The position numbers and the translations under genes are program-made. The notes beneath the pieces were generated by a model. It did not search any database, was not told the origin of the DNA, and worked only from the letters and a program-made list of their open reading frames with translations. A stretch of DNA of 64,000 nucleotides. It comes from Bacillus zhangzhouensis. GTDB taxonomy: Bacteria; Bacillota; Bacilli; Bacillales; Bacillaceae. Below are positions 17,539-27,204 of this stretch, piece after piece. Numbering within the stretch: position 1 is the stretch's first letter; each line of letters starts with the position of its first letter. Where the stretch lies: NCBI GenBank assembly GCA_025809375.1, contig CP099514.1, positions 372,001 through 436,000 of the forward strand, in the 5' to 3' direction.

Positions 17539-18855
17539 ATGAGTCAAACGACAACCAACCGTTTTTCAACCGAAGAATGGCAGGGGAAAAGAGATCAATA
17601 CGTCGCAAGAGGCGTCAGTAATGGCAACCGTCATCTGGCGGCGAAGGGGAAGGGAGCCGAGCTGTTCGATATCGATGGAAACCGATTTATCGATTTTGCA
17701 GGCGCCATTGGCACATTAAACGTAGGACATTCACATCCAAAGGTCGTGGAAGCGGTCAAAGCACAGGCAGAGAGTCTGATTCATCCAGGATTCAACGTGA
17801 TGATGTACGAATCGTATATCGAATTGGCAGAGAAGCTGTGCCGCCTCACACCAGGCGATCACGATAAGAAAGCCCTTTTCCTTAATTCAGGTGCAGAAGC
17901 TGTTGAAAATGCGGTGAAAATTGCACGTAAATATACGAAAAGACAGGCCGTTGTGTCGTTCACAAGAGGTTTTCACGGCAGAACGAATATGACAATGAGC
18001 ATGACGAGCAAGGTCAAGCCATATAAATTTGGTTTTGGGCCATTCGCATCTGAGGTGTACCAAGCACCGTATCCTTATTACTATCAAAAGCCTGAAGGAT
18101 TAAGCGATGCCGCGTACGATGAGTACATCATTGATCAATTCAATCAATTCTTCATCGCAACCGTTGCACCGGAAACCGTTGCATGTGTGGTCATGGAACC
18201 AGTCCAAGGGGAGGGCGGATTCATTGTGCCATCGAAGCGTTTTGTTCAGCATGTCGCTTCATTCTGTGAGCAGCACGGGATTGTCTTTGTTGCAGATGAA
18301 ATCCAAACCGGTTTTGCGAGAACAGGAAAATACTTTGCGATTGAGCACTTTGATGTGGTGCCGGACTTAATCACTGTATCAAAATCTCTTGCTGCGGGGT
18401 TGCCGCTAAGCGGTGTCGTCGGCAGAAAAGAACTGCTTGATGCAGCAGATCCAGGGGAGCTAGGGGGAACATATGCAGGAAGTCCATTAGGCTGTGTGGC
18501 AGCACTAGCGGTTCTTGATATTATTGAAACAGAACAACTGAATCAACGATCTGAACACATTGGACAAGTCATTGAGGACAAAGCCAATGAATGGAGAAAG
18601 GCGTATTCATTCATTGGGGAAGTACGCCGATTAGGGGCAATGGCGGCAATTGAAATTGTGGAAGATCAAACAACGCGTACACCAGATAAGAAAACAGCCG
18701 CAGCGATTGCAGCATATGCAAACGATCACGGGCTGCTCTTATTAACGGCAGGGATTAATGGGAATATTATTCGCTTTTTAACACCACTTGTCATCACAGA
18801 TGAGTTGCTTAACGAAGGACTAGGGATTATCGAGGACGCCTTCAAAGCACGCTAA
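17539..18855 (+). CDS. gabT: 4-aminobutyrate aminotransferase
   Basis: 438 residues; moves the amino group of GABA to 2-oxoglutarate, giving succinic semialdehyde and glutamate. Class III aminotransferase marks: FIDFAGAIGTLNVGHSHPKV, LNSGAEAVENAVKIAR, FVADEIQTGFARTGK and the PLP lysine in DLITVSKSLAAGLPL. I prefer ATG 17539 (MSQTTTNRF), ten bases after GGGG of the SD, over ATG 17533, which leaves only four. First gene of gabT-permease-gabD. Confidence 0.93.
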   Translation: MSQTTTNRFSTEEWQGKRDQYVARGVSNGNRHLAAKGKGAELFDIDGNRFIDFAGAIGTLNVGHSHPKVVEAVKAQAESLIHPGFNVMMYESYIELAEKLCRLTPGDHDKKALFLNSGAEAVENAVKIARKYTKRQAVVSFTRGFHGRTNMTMSMTSKVKPYKFGFGPFASEVYQAPYPYYYQKPEGLSDAAYDEYIIDQFNQFFIATVAPETVACVVMEPVQGEGGFIVPSKRFVQHVASFCEQHGIVFVADEIQTGFARTGKYFAIEHFDVVPDLITVSKSLAAGLPLSGVVGRKELLDAADPGELGGTYAGSPLGCVAALAVLDIIETEQLNQRSEHIGQVIEDKANEWRKAYSFIGEVRRLGAMAAIEIVEDQTTRTPDKKTAAAIAAYANDHGLLLLTAGINGNIIRFLTPLVITDELLNEGLGIIEDAFKAR

Positions 18856-18876
18856 ACAACAAAGGGGGATGGTTGT

Positions 18877-20265
18877 ATGCAAAAACAACAAATGGCAAAA
18901 ACCATGTCGCAATCAGACGTACTGTTTTTATCCATTGGTGCAATGCTTGGCTGGGGCTGGGTTGTACTTTCGGGAGATTGGATTTTAACAGCAGGATTTT
19001 TAGGCAGTGTCATCGCCTTTGTCATCGGCGGTATTCTCGTCATCTTTATTGGACTCACGTATGCTGAGCTTTCATCTGCCATTCCAGAGACGGGAGGAGG
19101 GCTCGTCTTTGTCCAGCGGGCATTTGGGATAAAATCCGCTTTTGTTTCGGCATGGGGCGTGTTATTTGGCTATGTTTCGGTCATTACGTTTGAAGCGGTC
19201 GCACTGCCAACTGTCATTGATTATGTCATTCCAACACAGCATGTTGGTTTCCTATGGAATATAGGCGGATGGGACGTTTATTTTACATGGGTGTTGATTG
19301 GATCAGGTGGTGCTTTATTTTTAACAGCACTCAACTACATTGGTGCTAAGCCTGCCGCCATTTTTCAGTCCGTGTTCACTGTGGCAATTATTCTGACAGG
19401 TTTTCTCCTTTTAGGCGGCGCAACATTTAATGGAGATTTTGCAAACCTTGAGCCAATGTTTCAAGGCGGGGTTGGCGGTCTCATGGCGGTATTAGTCATG
19501 ATTCCCTTTTTATTCGTTGGGTTTGATGTTATCCCGCAGGTAGCAGCAGAGATTCATGCACCAAAGAAAATCATTGGGAGAATCTTGATAATTTCCATCG
19601 TGAGTGCAGTGGTATTTTATTTGCTCATTGTCTTTGGGGTAGCAGTTGGGATGTCAAAAGGACAGCTCGAAGCCTCCTCATTAGCGACAGCAGATGCCAT
19701 GGTTCAGCTTCTCGGTCATCAGGCATTTGGAACAGTGCTGGTTATTGGAGGGGTAGCAGGGATTGTGACGAGCTGGAATGCTTTTATCATTGGGGCAAGC
19801 CGTATTCTATATGCTATGGCGAAAAGAGGTATGATTTCCAAATGGTTTGCGTATATTCACCCAAAGTATAAAACACCGACAAATGCGATTTTGTTTCTTG
19901 GAGCATTGGCCTTTTTTGCTCCATTATTAGGGCGTCCTGCTCTCGTGTGGATAGTCAACGCAGGTGGTGTTGGCATCATCGTCGGCTACTTAATTGTGTC
20001 CATTGCCTTCATGAGACTTCGCAAGACAGAACCTGAGCTTGAGCGTCCATACCGCATTAAGTATTGGCGGACGACAGGCGTTTTAGCTATTGGACTGAGT
20101 CTCCTTTTTCTTTCATTTTATTTACCGGGAATGCCGGCCTCATTATCTTGGCCAGCTGAATGGATATTGCTTTTAGGTTGGGCACTCATTGGGTATATAC
20201 TATATGTAATGAATCCAAGAACGAAGGAGAAGGTAGAGCATGACAAACGAACTCAAAGTGTATAA
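18877..20265 (+). CDS. APC-family amino-acid permease, probable GABA/glutamate transporter
   Basis: 462 residues with about 12 hydrophobic helices and the APC signature region [19 protein letters not shown], then [24 protein letters not shown]. It sits between gabT and gabD and overlaps the gabD start by 26 bases, so it very probably imports GABA for the pathway. In B. subtilis gabP is elsewhere, and this protein looks like a different APC branch, so I give no symbol. Confidence 0.8.
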   Translation: MQKQQMAKTMSQSDVLFLSIGAMLGWGWVVLSGDWILTAGFLGSVIAFVIGGILVIFIGLTYAELSSAIPETGGGLVFVQRAFGIKSAFVSAWGVLFGYVSVITFEAVALPTVIDYVIPTQHVGFLWNIGGWDVYFTWVLIGSGGALFLTALNYIGAKPAAIFQSVFTVAIILTGFLLLGGATFNGDFANLEPMFQGGVGGLMAVLVMIPFLFVGFDVIPQVAAEIHAPKKIIGRILIISIVSAVVFYLLIVFGVAVGMSKGQLEASSLATADAMVQLLGHQAFGTVLVIGGVAGIVTSWNAFIIGASRILYAMAKRGMISKWFAYIHPKYKTPTNAILFLGALAFFAPLLGRPALVWIVNAGGVGIIVGYLIVSIAFMRLRKTEPELERPYRIKYWRTTGVLAIGLSLLFLSFYLPGMPASLSWPAEWILLLGWALIGYILYVMNPRTKEKVEHDKRTQSV

Positions 20266-21634
20266 TCCTGCAACAGGAGAGGAAATTGCTTCAGTTGCTC
20301 AGCATACAAAAGAACAGATCGAAGACGCCATTTCCCGCTCACACAAAGCATTCAAATCATGGGCAAAAACGTCACCGCATGAACGAGCCAATATCATTCG
20401 CAAGTGGTTTGATCTGCTGATTGAACATAAAGAAAGGCTTGCGAAAATCATCACAGAAGAAAACGGAAAGCCTTATCAAGAAGCATTAGGGGAAATCGTC
20501 TATGCGGCTGGATACATTGAATGGTATGCAGAGGAAGCCAAACGGATCTACGGCAGAACCATTCCGTCACATACGACGAACAAACGCCTTTTCGTCACAA
20601 AACAGCCAGTCGGTCCTGTTGCGGCCATTACTCCGTGGAATTTCCCTGCGGCGATGATGACAAGAAAGGCAGCTCCAGCGCTTGCAGCAGGCTGTACGTT
20701 TATTGTCAAACCTGCTGAAGACACACCGCTGACAGCTATTGAACTAGTCAAATTAGGTCATGAAGCTGGTATTCCAGAGGATGTGCTGCAATGGGTTGTG
20801 GGAGACGGAAAAGAAGTGGGTGAAATCTTCACAGATAGTCCATTGATTCGAAAAATCACGTTTACAGGCTCAACGCCTGTCGGAAAGCATTTGATCAAAA
20901 ACAGTGCCAGCACAGTCAAACATGTATCAATGGAGCTTGGCGGTCACGCTCCGCTCATCGTAGACAAGGATGCAAATCTTGAATTAGCTGTCAAACAAGC
21001 AGTGGCATCTAAGTTCCGGAATGCAGGACAAACCTGTGTCTGTGCCAACCGCTTAATTGTGCATGAAGACATTCATGAAGCATTTGCGCAAAGCTTCAGC
21101 AAAGAAGTAGAAAAGCTGAAAGTGGGAAATGGCTTTGAAGAAGGCACATCCATTGGTCCAATCATTAACAAGCGCGGCTTTGATAAAATTGTCGGCCACA
21201 TTCAAGATGCAGTGGATAAAGGGGCGAAAATTCTTGTCGGCGGCGATACGCATTTCGACGATGACAAGTCATATTATTTTGTCCAACCAACCGTTCTTAC
21301 ACATGTGGACCCTTCGATGAACATTATGCATGAAGAGACCTTTGGACCAGTGGCACCGATTACGACATTTAAAATGTTAGACGAGGCAATTGAATTAGCC
21401 AACGATACACCTTTTGGCCTTGCAGCTTATTTCTTTACGGAAAATTACCGGAACGGACTCTACATTTCTGAACAGCTCGATTATGGGATTATTGGCTGGA
21501 ATGATGGCGGTCCATCGGCGGTCCAAGCACCTTTTGGCGGTATGAAAGAGAGCGGGATTGGCAGGGAAGGCGGCATCGAAGGGATTGAACCCTATTTAGA
21601 AACAAAATATGTATCCATTGGTTTAGACGAATAA
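20240..21634 (+). CDS. gabD: Succinate-semialdehyde dehydrogenase [NAD(P)+]
   Basis: 464-residue aldehyde dehydrogenase that oxidises succinic semialdehyde to succinate. Rossmann/cofactor segment [35 protein letters not shown], catalytic Glu in [11 protein letters not shown] and catalytic Cys in [20 protein letters not shown] preceded by AAGGAGAAGG inside the permease gene. Last gene of the GABA operon, followed at once by a terminator. Confidence 0.92.
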   Translation: MTNELKVYNPATGEEIASVAQHTKEQIEDAISRSHKAFKSWAKTSPHERANIIRKWFDLLIEHKERLAKIITEENGKPYQEALGEIVYAAGYIEWYAEEAKRIYGRTIPSHTTNKRLFVTKQPVGPVAAITPWNFPAAMMTRKAAPALAAGCTFIVKPAEDTPLTAIELVKLGHEAGIPEDVLQWVVGDGKEVGEIFTDSPLIRKITFTGSTPVGKHLIKNSASTVKHVSMELGGHAPLIVDKDANLELAVKQAVASKFRNAGQTCVCANRLIVHEDIHEAFAQSFSKEVEKLKVGNGFEEGTSIGPIINKRGFDKIVGHIQDAVDKGAKILVGGDTHFDDDKSYYFVQPTVLTHVDPSMNIMHEETFGPVAPITTFKMLDEAIELANDTPFGLAAYFFTENYRNGLYISEQLDYGIIGWNDGGPSAVQAPFGGMKESGIGREGGIEGIEPYLETKYVSIGLDE

Positions 21635-21640
21635 ACGTGA

Positions 21641-21675
21641 AAAGACTGTCAGAGGAATCTCGGCAGTCTTTTTTT
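21641..21675. terminator. Terminator of the gab operon
   Basis: AAGACTGTC pairs with GGCAGTCTT and is followed by seven T on the plus strand. It also lies at the 3' side of the convergent reductase gene. Confidence 0.8.
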
Positions 21676-21678
21676 ATG

Positions 21679-22275
21679 TTAAACAGCCGGCGGGAAAAGC
21701 TGATCCACCGTTTCTTTCGTTTCTTTCAGAATTTCGTGTATATAATCTGCAGATGCCTGATCCATGCTGCTGAACAAAAGCCGTTCGACAGGCTGAACGC
21801 CAATAAAATTGAAGACTTCAGTATCGGTTGTCATGTGATGAGAGGAGGTGAAGATTTTTTTGGAATCAAGAAATGTCCTTGGGGCATCGTGCGTGTTGAT
21901 AATGACACCTTTTTTGTGCTGGAGCAGATTTTCAATCTCTCCATCCTCATTGATCTGATAAGCAAAACCTTCAGAAAAGATACGCTCTACATAACCCTTT
22001 AGCATAGCCGGCAAGCCTGTCCACCATATTGGAAAAATAAACGTCAACACATCCGCTTGCTGAATCAGCTTCTGCTCTCTTTGAATGGCGATCGGCACAT
22101 CACCGCATTTGATGGCATCCTTTTCTTTAATGGTGAGCTCTGGCGAAAAACCTAGGGCATAGACATCACGAACGGTCACTTTATGACCATTGTTCAAAAG
22201 AGTGTTCACAACAAGGTCTAATAAGGTTTGATTTAAGCTTTGCTGGGGATGAGAAAATATGATTACATGGTTCAT
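21679..22275 (-). CDS. NAD(P)H:quinone-type oxidoreductase, flavodoxin-like fold
   Basis: 198 residues: MNHVIIFSHPQQSLNQTLLD (flavin phosphate loop), FIFPIWWTGLPAMLKGYVERIF (the PxWW-x-x-P-A-x-LK-x-W/Y-x-D/E-R signature of the MdaB/KefF/YwrO group). FMN or FAD two-electron reduction of quinones or similar electrophiles in the cytosol is the expected role. AGGAGG lies seven bases before the ATG. Monocistronic; related to B. subtilis YrkL/YwrO but not assignable to one. Confidence 0.82.
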   Translation of the reverse strand: MNHVIIFSHPQQSLNQTLLDLVVNTLLNNGHKVTVRDVYALGFSPELTIKEKDAIKCGDVPIAIQREQKLIQQADVLTFIFPIWWTGLPAMLKGYVERIFSEGFAYQINEDGEIENLLQHKKGVIINTHDAPRTFLDSKKIFTSSHHMTTDTEVFNFIGVQPVERLLFSSMDQASADYIHEILKETKETVDQLFPPAV

Positions 22276-22427
22276 CTCATAGCCTCCTATGTAGTCATCT
22301 GTCTCATTATGTCACGCAGCTTTATCCAATTCAATCCTATATTTGTCATAATAAGTTGGGAAAATGGAAAAAAATGCTTCGATATGAAAGTAATCAATGC
22401 GATTTGTACATGTGTAAAGGAAGAAAA

Positions 22428-22460
22428 AGCGATCGTTTCTGAGAAAACGATCGCTCATAC
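22428..22460 (-). terminator. Terminator of ycnJI
   Basis: AGCGATCGTTT (22428-22438) and AAACGATCGCT (22445-22455) form an 11-bp stem with a small loop, followed on the minus strand by TTTTTCTT. Confidence 0.85.
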
Positions 22461-22465
22461 AGTCT

Positions 22466-23080
22466 TTATTTCTTTCTAAAAGCAAGTCCTAGTGCAATCA
22501 ATGCCACGACTATAGCAGCAATGGATAGACCAAGGATAAGTGGTGAGGAAGAAGCAGATGCTGTTTCAGATGCCTTTGCTTCTTTTGGTTTTTCCTGGCC
22601 ATGTGAATCCGTTACCGTATTTGATGCCACAATATTTGTGATGGAATGAGGTTTATCAGTCTCTTTATCGCCAGTCCATTCAACGACCGTTCCATCCTTA
22701 TAATATTGATACGCATCCCATGCAGCTTCACCAGCTTTTTCAGGGTTTTTCGCTACAAAAACGAATTGCTGGAATTGTCCAGCAAGCACACCTTTACCTG
22801 TTGCTTCCCAAGTCACTCTGGTCACCTTGCCATCTTTCTCTTCAGTTGACGTTTTCCAGCCAGGTACTGGCTCATATTGTTGGAACTCTACGCCTTTAGG
22901 TATTGTCAAGACAACCTTTGTCGTTGGACTGTCACTCTCAGATGGAACCTTTAATGTATAGGTTTCCCAAGCATTTGTTGCAGAGGTATCAGGCTTGACT
23001 GTCACATGTGCACTCACAGGAATCGTCAATAAAAATGAAGCGAGAAGCATTGGTAATAAAGCTTTAACGTATTTTTTCAT
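22466..23080 (-). CDS. ycnI: YcnI copper-binding membrane-anchored protein (DUF1775)
   Basis: 204 residues from ATG 23080, nine bases after AAAGGAG; the longer frame to 23134 is not needed and would run into ycnJ. A signal peptide (KKYVKALLPMLLASFLLTIPVSA) should be cut before HVTVKPD, leaving an N-terminal His that, with the conserved Trp (NAWETYTLKVP), fits the mono-histidine copper site described for YcnI. A C-terminal membrane helix (LILGLSIAAIVVALIALGLAF) ends in RKK. Extracytoplasmic copper chaperone for YcnJ is the likely role. Confidence 0.88.
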   Translation of the reverse strand: MKKYVKALLPMLLASFLLTIPVSAHVTVKPDTSATNAWETYTLKVPSESDSPTTKVVLTIPKGVEFQQYEPVPGWKTSTEEKDGKVTRVTWEATGKGVLAGQFQQFVFVAKNPEKAGEAAWDAYQYYKDGTVVEWTGDKETDKPHSITNIVASNTVTDSHGQEKPKEAKASETASASSSPLILGLSIAAIVVALIALGLAFRKK

Positions 23081-23096
23081 ATGTGATGAACTCCTT

Positions 23097-24731
23097 TTAA
23101 TTTCTTCTAATAAAAGTGGTATTGATATTCTCAAAAGAACCAGTTAACGCATGGATTTCAATTTTCCATGTGCCTTTTTCATTTAATAAAAGATTTTCAG
23201 CAGAGAAATGACCATTTTTTAATCGTTTCAGCTGAAATTCACTCGGTGTCTCATCACCGAATAAAGCCACCTTATGGATCTTGGCTGTTACAGATTGAAT
23301 ATCAGTGATCGTTTCTCCATTCTTTTTTGTAAATGCCACTTCGAACGAATTTTTCCCCGGAGCATTGGGGGTAATGCTCAAGGATACAATGTCACGATGC
23401 TCGACCTGATTTGCACCAAAAAATGGCTCAGGTGCAGGCGGAGGAGGGCTCGGAATATTGGTAAAGACAGCCGTTAATAACAAAATGGTGATCCCGATCA
23501 TCCATTCAGCTCGTAAAGAAATGCTGCGTTTCTGCTTTTTTTCCCATCTCAGCATCAAGTAATGCATAAGCCCAAGAAGGCCCATGATAATAAATAAACC
23601 AAGCTTGATTAAAAGGGTGCGTCCATATGCTGATTGGAAAAGAGCATCAAACGATTGCAAAATAAAGATGGCATTCACACTTCCTGAAAACACAATAAGT
23701 CCAACAGAAAGCAGTGCCCAAGGGTGAAATGCTGCTAGCGTACTCCGTATGAGCGGCTGATCTTCATTTGGCATCTTCTTCATCAATAGAAGGACAATGG
23801 CTGTTAAACCACCGACCCAAATCGAAGCAGAGACGAGATGGATGAAATCAAGTGATGTTGTGATTATTTTATTGTCTGTTGCGGCTGGATGTCCGATTTG
23901 TGCTTTCAGCCAAAGAAGCACTGTGAAGAGGAGCAGTGGAAACAGCCAAACCCGAAAAGAAGAGAAATTCTCTTTTCTCACTGCCACAATCGTCCAAATG
24001 GTGAGAAGAACAAATGATGCCATAAGCATCAACCACAGACTCCCGCCAGAAGTAGACGCAATCGTTTCTTGTAAAAGCGAAGGCTGAAATGCCGCCCAAA
24101 AGGACACGTCTGCCGCTGATTTTGTTTGAATCGGCAGCTGGAACACAAGTGCTCCGCCCATCATGATCAATGACAATGTCAAAAGCCGCTTCATTCGTTT
24201 CGCCAATACTGGTGAAATCGCTGCCCTGAACCAAAGCAGTCCAAATAAAATGGTCCCAAGGAATAAGCTGAATGACGTATAAAGAAAGGCTTTATCAATC
24301 GTAGAAGCCATATCAATGGGTTCATCTGTTTGACCTTGCGTTAATTGCTCAAAACCGCCATCCGCTTTTCCAATACTAAACGGAATCATGCCAGAGACAG
24401 AGTGTCCGTCCGCCGATACCGCATTCCACTGGATGGTGTAAATTCCTTTTGGTAAATTCTTTTTCAAAGCCGCTTCCATAATCTTTTGATCTTTAATGAC
24501 TGTATCTCCTTTATCCACACGATCCCCTTTTGCATTTAGCACCTTAATGGCATGAAACCCGCTTTCAATTCCTTCACTAAATGTGATCGAGACTGAAGGA
24601 GGCTGCTGCTCCAGCTCTTCGTTTGCCGCTGGATTCGAGCTTACGACGTATGCATGAGCAAATGCTTCCTTTGGAATGAAAAAAGCGAACATAACAATAA
24701 GAAGCAGAAGCCACTGACTATGTTTAAACAA
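23097..24731 (-). CDS. ycnJ: YcnJ copper importer (CopC-CopD fusion)
   Basis: 544 residues. Signal peptide ending EAFA, then a CopC domain beginning with His (HAYVVSSNPAANEELEQQP) and including SADGHSVSGMIPFSI, both with copper-ligand histidines. A CopD-type membrane domain with about eight helices follows (residues 150-440), then a C-terminal extracellular YtkA-like segment (SITPNAPGKNSFEVAFTKKNG). It brings copper into the cell. ycnI follows after 16 bases. The ycnK repressor gene that precedes ycnJ in B. subtilis is not next to it here. Confidence 0.9.
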   Translation of the reverse strand: MFKHSQWLLLLIVMFAFFIPKEAFAHAYVVSSNPAANEELEQQPPSVSITFSEGIESGFHAIKVLNAKGDRVDKGDTVIKDQKIMEAALKKNLPKGIYTIQWNAVSADGHSVSGMIPFSIGKADGGFEQLTQGQTDEPIDMASTIDKAFLYTSFSLFLGTILFGLLWFRAAISPVLAKRMKRLLTLSLIMMGGALVFQLPIQTKSAADVSFWAAFQPSLLQETIASTSGGSLWLMLMASFVLLTIWTIVAVRKENFSSFRVWLFPLLLFTVLLWLKAQIGHPAATDNKIITTSLDFIHLVSASIWVGGLTAIVLLLMKKMPNEDQPLIRSTLAAFHPWALLSVGLIVFSGSVNAIFILQSFDALFQSAYGRTLLIKLGLFIIMGLLGLMHYLMLRWEKKQKRSISLRAEWMIGITILLLTAVFTNIPSPPPPAPEPFFGANQVEHRDIVSLSITPNAPGKNSFEVAFTKKNGETITDIQSVTAKIHKVALFGDETPSEFQLKRLKNGHFSAENLLLNEKGTWKIEIHALTGSFENINTTFIRRN

Positions 24732-24840
24732 GGTGAAAACCGCCTTTCTACCTATGAAAATGTCTCATGTATCAGAAAGAAAGCGGCAGTAAACTGTGAG
24801 TCACAGAAAAAACCGCTCTTCCTATTGTATCGCCCTCTCT

Positions 24841-24880
24841 AAAAGGTAAACGAAACAAACAGCAAGATGGTTTACTTTTT
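24841..24880. promoter_or_regulatory. Inverted repeat upstream of ycnJ
   Basis: AAAAGGTAAAC (24841-24851) and GTTTACTTTTT (24870-24880) match at ten of eleven positions, separated by 18 bases, about 110 bases upstream of ycnJ. Could be a copper-repressor operator or a hairpin. Confidence 0.35.
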
Positions 24881-25080
24881 CTGTGTCATGTCTGCGCAGA
24901 CATTTCTTAATTGAATAGGTTTGATCAATTATAAGCCTATTCGATTTAGGAAGAGGAAACAAGGAGAGACCATTTGAAAGTTGTGAAATTCCCATGAATT
25001 TTGATTCAAAACAACCGCGGGTCCATCTTTTACCCGTTTTGTAATGGAGTCTGAGGGTAATGACACATCATTTTTCAATT

Positions 25081-25148
25081 TTGTCACACACTAAGTGACA
25101 AAGTGACATTTAGTTTCAATTGAAGAGAAAGTGAAAGCGTTTTACGAT
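25081..25148 (+). promoter_or_regulatory. mtlA control region: MtlR-type repeat, SigA promoter and cre site
   Basis: TTGTCAC (25081-25087) and GTGACAA (25095-25101) form an inverted repeat of the type bound by MtlR, with 7 bases between. TTGAAG (25120-25125) and TACGAT (25143-25148) are 17 bases apart. A CcpA cre site, TGAAAGCGTTTTAC (25132-25145), covers the spacer and -10. Together: activation by MtlR upstream, catabolite repression at the promoter. Confidence 0.75.
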
Positions 25149-25235
25149 AGGCATAAGGGCTTCACTGAATCTTAATATTATATCTTTTGACTATAAAGCC
25201 CTAAATAAAGGGAGAGAAGAAAGGAGTTTTCATAG

Positions 25236-26678
25236 ATGCAGGAAAAAAGCGGATTTCGCGTAAAAGTACAGCGCTTTGGAAGCTATTTAAGCGGTATGAT
25301 CATGCCGAATATTGGAGCGTTTATCGCTTGGGGACTCATCACCGCATTGTTCATTCCAAGTGGTTATTTTCCAAATGAACAATTAAATACACTGGTTGGT
25401 CCAATGATCAACTACTTGCTACCGCTGTTAATCGGTTACACGGGCGGAAAGCTCGTATATGACCATCGAGGCGGGGTACTCGGTGCAACCGCTACAATTG
25501 GGGTTATTGTCGGTTCAGACATCCCAATGTTTTTAGGTGCAATGATCATGGGACCGCTTGGCGGTTATCTCATTAAGAAAATTGACCAGTTGTTCAAAGA
25601 CCGAATCAGATCAGGTTTTGAAATGCTGATTAATAATTTTAGTGCAGGTATTCTAGGTGCCATTTTAGTCGTCATTGCTTTCTACGCCATCGGTCCAGTG
25701 GTACTAGGTCTGAATAAAGCCCTTGCGGCAGGTGTAGATATCATTGTCAATGCACATTTACTTCCGCTGGCAAGTATCTTCATTGAACCAGCAAAAGTAT
25801 TGTTCTTAAACAATGCAATTAACCAAGGGATTTTAGGTCCATTAGGAGTGGAGCAAGCGGCGAAGACAGGCCAGTCCGTTCTGTTCTTGCTTGAAACAAA
25901 CCCAGGACCAGGTCTAGGTGTTCTTCTAGCCTACATGTTCTTTGGAAGAGGGACGGCAAAGCAGTCTGCACCGGGTGCGATTGTCATTCAATTCTTAGGG
26001 GGAATCCATGAGATTTACTTCCCATACATCTTAATGAAGCCAAAGCTCATTTTAGCGGTAATTGCTGGGGGAGCAAGCGGCGTTCTGACTTTTACACTGT
26101 TAAATGCAGGCTTAAAGGCTGTGCCGTCACCAGGAAGTATCATCGCTCTTATGCTCATGTCACCAAAAGGCGGACACCTTGCCGTTCTAGCAGGTGTTGT
26201 CGTGGCAGCGGTCGTATCATTCCTTGTCGCTTCTGTCATTTTAAAAGCGTCTAAAGCAGTGGACGAAGATTTATCAGAAGCAACAGAAAAAATGCAAGAC
26301 ATGAAAGGCAAGAAAAGTGCAGCAGCAGCAGCTCTTACAGCACAAAAAGAAGGTGCTGAAGCAAGTGAGCAAGCAGCATCTCCAAATGAAATCAATCCAG
26401 ATGACGTGAACAAAATTATCTTTGCCTGTGATGCAGGAATGGGCTCAAGTGCGATGGGCGCATCCGTCTTAAAAAATAAAGTCAAAAAGGCAGAGCTTGA
26501 TATTGATGTGACAAATACATCCATCAGCAACATCCCAGATGATGCCGATGTGGTCTTTACTCACAAAGATTTAACAGATAGAGCTAAGGCAAAACTGCCA
26601 GGAGCTGTGCATATCTCAGTTGATAATTTCTTGAACAGCCCGAAATACGATGAGCTGATTGAGAAATTGAAAAAATAA
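25236..26678 (+). CDS. mtlA: PTS mannitol transporter, EIICB
   Basis: 480 residues. Membrane EIIC domain (VQRFGSYLSGMIMPNIGAFIAWGLITALF; GGKLVYDHRGGVLGATATIGVI; GIHEIYFPYILMKP) up to about residue 340, a flexible Ala/Glu-rich linker, then the EIIB domain with phospho-cysteine Cys398 in IIFACDAGMGSSAMG. Imports mannitol as mannitol-1-phosphate. EIIA is a separate gene (mtlF), as in B. subtilis. Confidence 0.95.
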   Translation: MQEKSGFRVKVQRFGSYLSGMIMPNIGAFIAWGLITALFIPSGYFPNEQLNTLVGPMINYLLPLLIGYTGGKLVYDHRGGVLGATATIGVIVGSDIPMFLGAMIMGPLGGYLIKKIDQLFKDRIRSGFEMLINNFSAGILGAILVVIAFYAIGPVVLGLNKALAAGVDIIVNAHLLPLASIFIEPAKVLFLNNAINQGILGPLGVEQAAKTGQSVLFLLETNPGPGLGVLLAYMFFGRGTAKQSAPGAIVIQFLGGIHEIYFPYILMKPKLILAVIAGGASGVLTFTLLNAGLKAVPSPGSIIALMLMSPKGGHLAVLAGVVVAAVVSFLVASVILKASKAVDEDLSEATEKMQDMKGKKSAAAAALTAQKEGAEASEQAASPNEINPDDVNKIIFACDAGMGSSAMGASVLKNKVKKAELDIDVTNTSISNIPDDADVVFTHKDLTDRAKAKLPGAVHISVDNFLNSPKYDELIEKLKK

Positions 26679-26683
26679 CATGA

Positions 26684-26730
26684 CGAAACGGGTTGAGTCC
26701 AATTTTTCCTAAATTGAACTCCCCGTTTTG
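26684..26730 (+). other. Stem-loop between mtlA and mtlF
   Basis: AAACGGG and CCCGTTT arms enclose a second pairing (TTGAGTCCAATT with AATTGAACTC). No T run follows at once, so it looks like an mRNA stabilising or processing element rather than a terminator. Confidence 0.4.
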
Positions 26731-26768
26731 GTCTGATTTTCCATTCTAAAAAAGGTGTGTGATCTTTC

Positions 26769-27203
26769 ATGAAACAAGTACTTTCAAAGGACAATATTTT
26801 TCTAAACGAACAAGCCGGCTCTAAAGAAGAAGCTATTAAAAAAGCAGGCGAAGTCTTAGTGGCAAACGGTTATGTCACAAGTGATTATGTTGACAAAATG
26901 TTTGAAAGAGAAAATATTTCTTCTACATTTATGGGCAACGGGATTGCCATTCCTCATGGAACAGAGGATGCGAAAGCGGCTGTCCTTCATTCAGGGATTT
27001 CCATTATCCAAATTCCAGATGGCGTTGAATATGGCGAAGGAAACATTGCCAAAGTCGTATTTGGCATCGCTGGTAAAAACAATGAACATCTCGATATTCT
27101 TTCTCAAATTGCGATTGTCTGTTCAGAGGAAGAAAACGTAGAGCGTATCATTCATGCAAAAGATCAGGATGAACTGATTGCCATCTTTAACGAGGTGAAC
27201 TAA
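26769..27203 (+). CDS. mtlF: PTS mannitol EIIA component
   Basis: 144 residues; cytosolic EIIA-Mtl carrying phosphate from HPr to MtlA, and also to MtlR. The phosphorylated histidine is His63 in GNGIAIPHGTEDAK. Its stop lies one base before the mtlD start. Confidence 0.95.
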   Translation: MKQVLSKDNIFLNEQAGSKEEAIKKAGEVLVANGYVTSDYVDKMFERENISSTFMGNGIAIPHGTEDAKAAVLHSGISIIQIPDGVEYGEGNIAKVVFGIAGKNNEHLDILSQIAIVCSEEENVERIIHAKDQDELIAIFNEVN

Positions 27204-27204
27204 C

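Noticed and set aside
26015..26533. 172-codon open frame on the minus strand
   Set aside because: It lies entirely antisense to mtlA, is Ala/Thr/Ser-rich without a fold, and has no ribosome site; it is a shadow of the mtlA codons.
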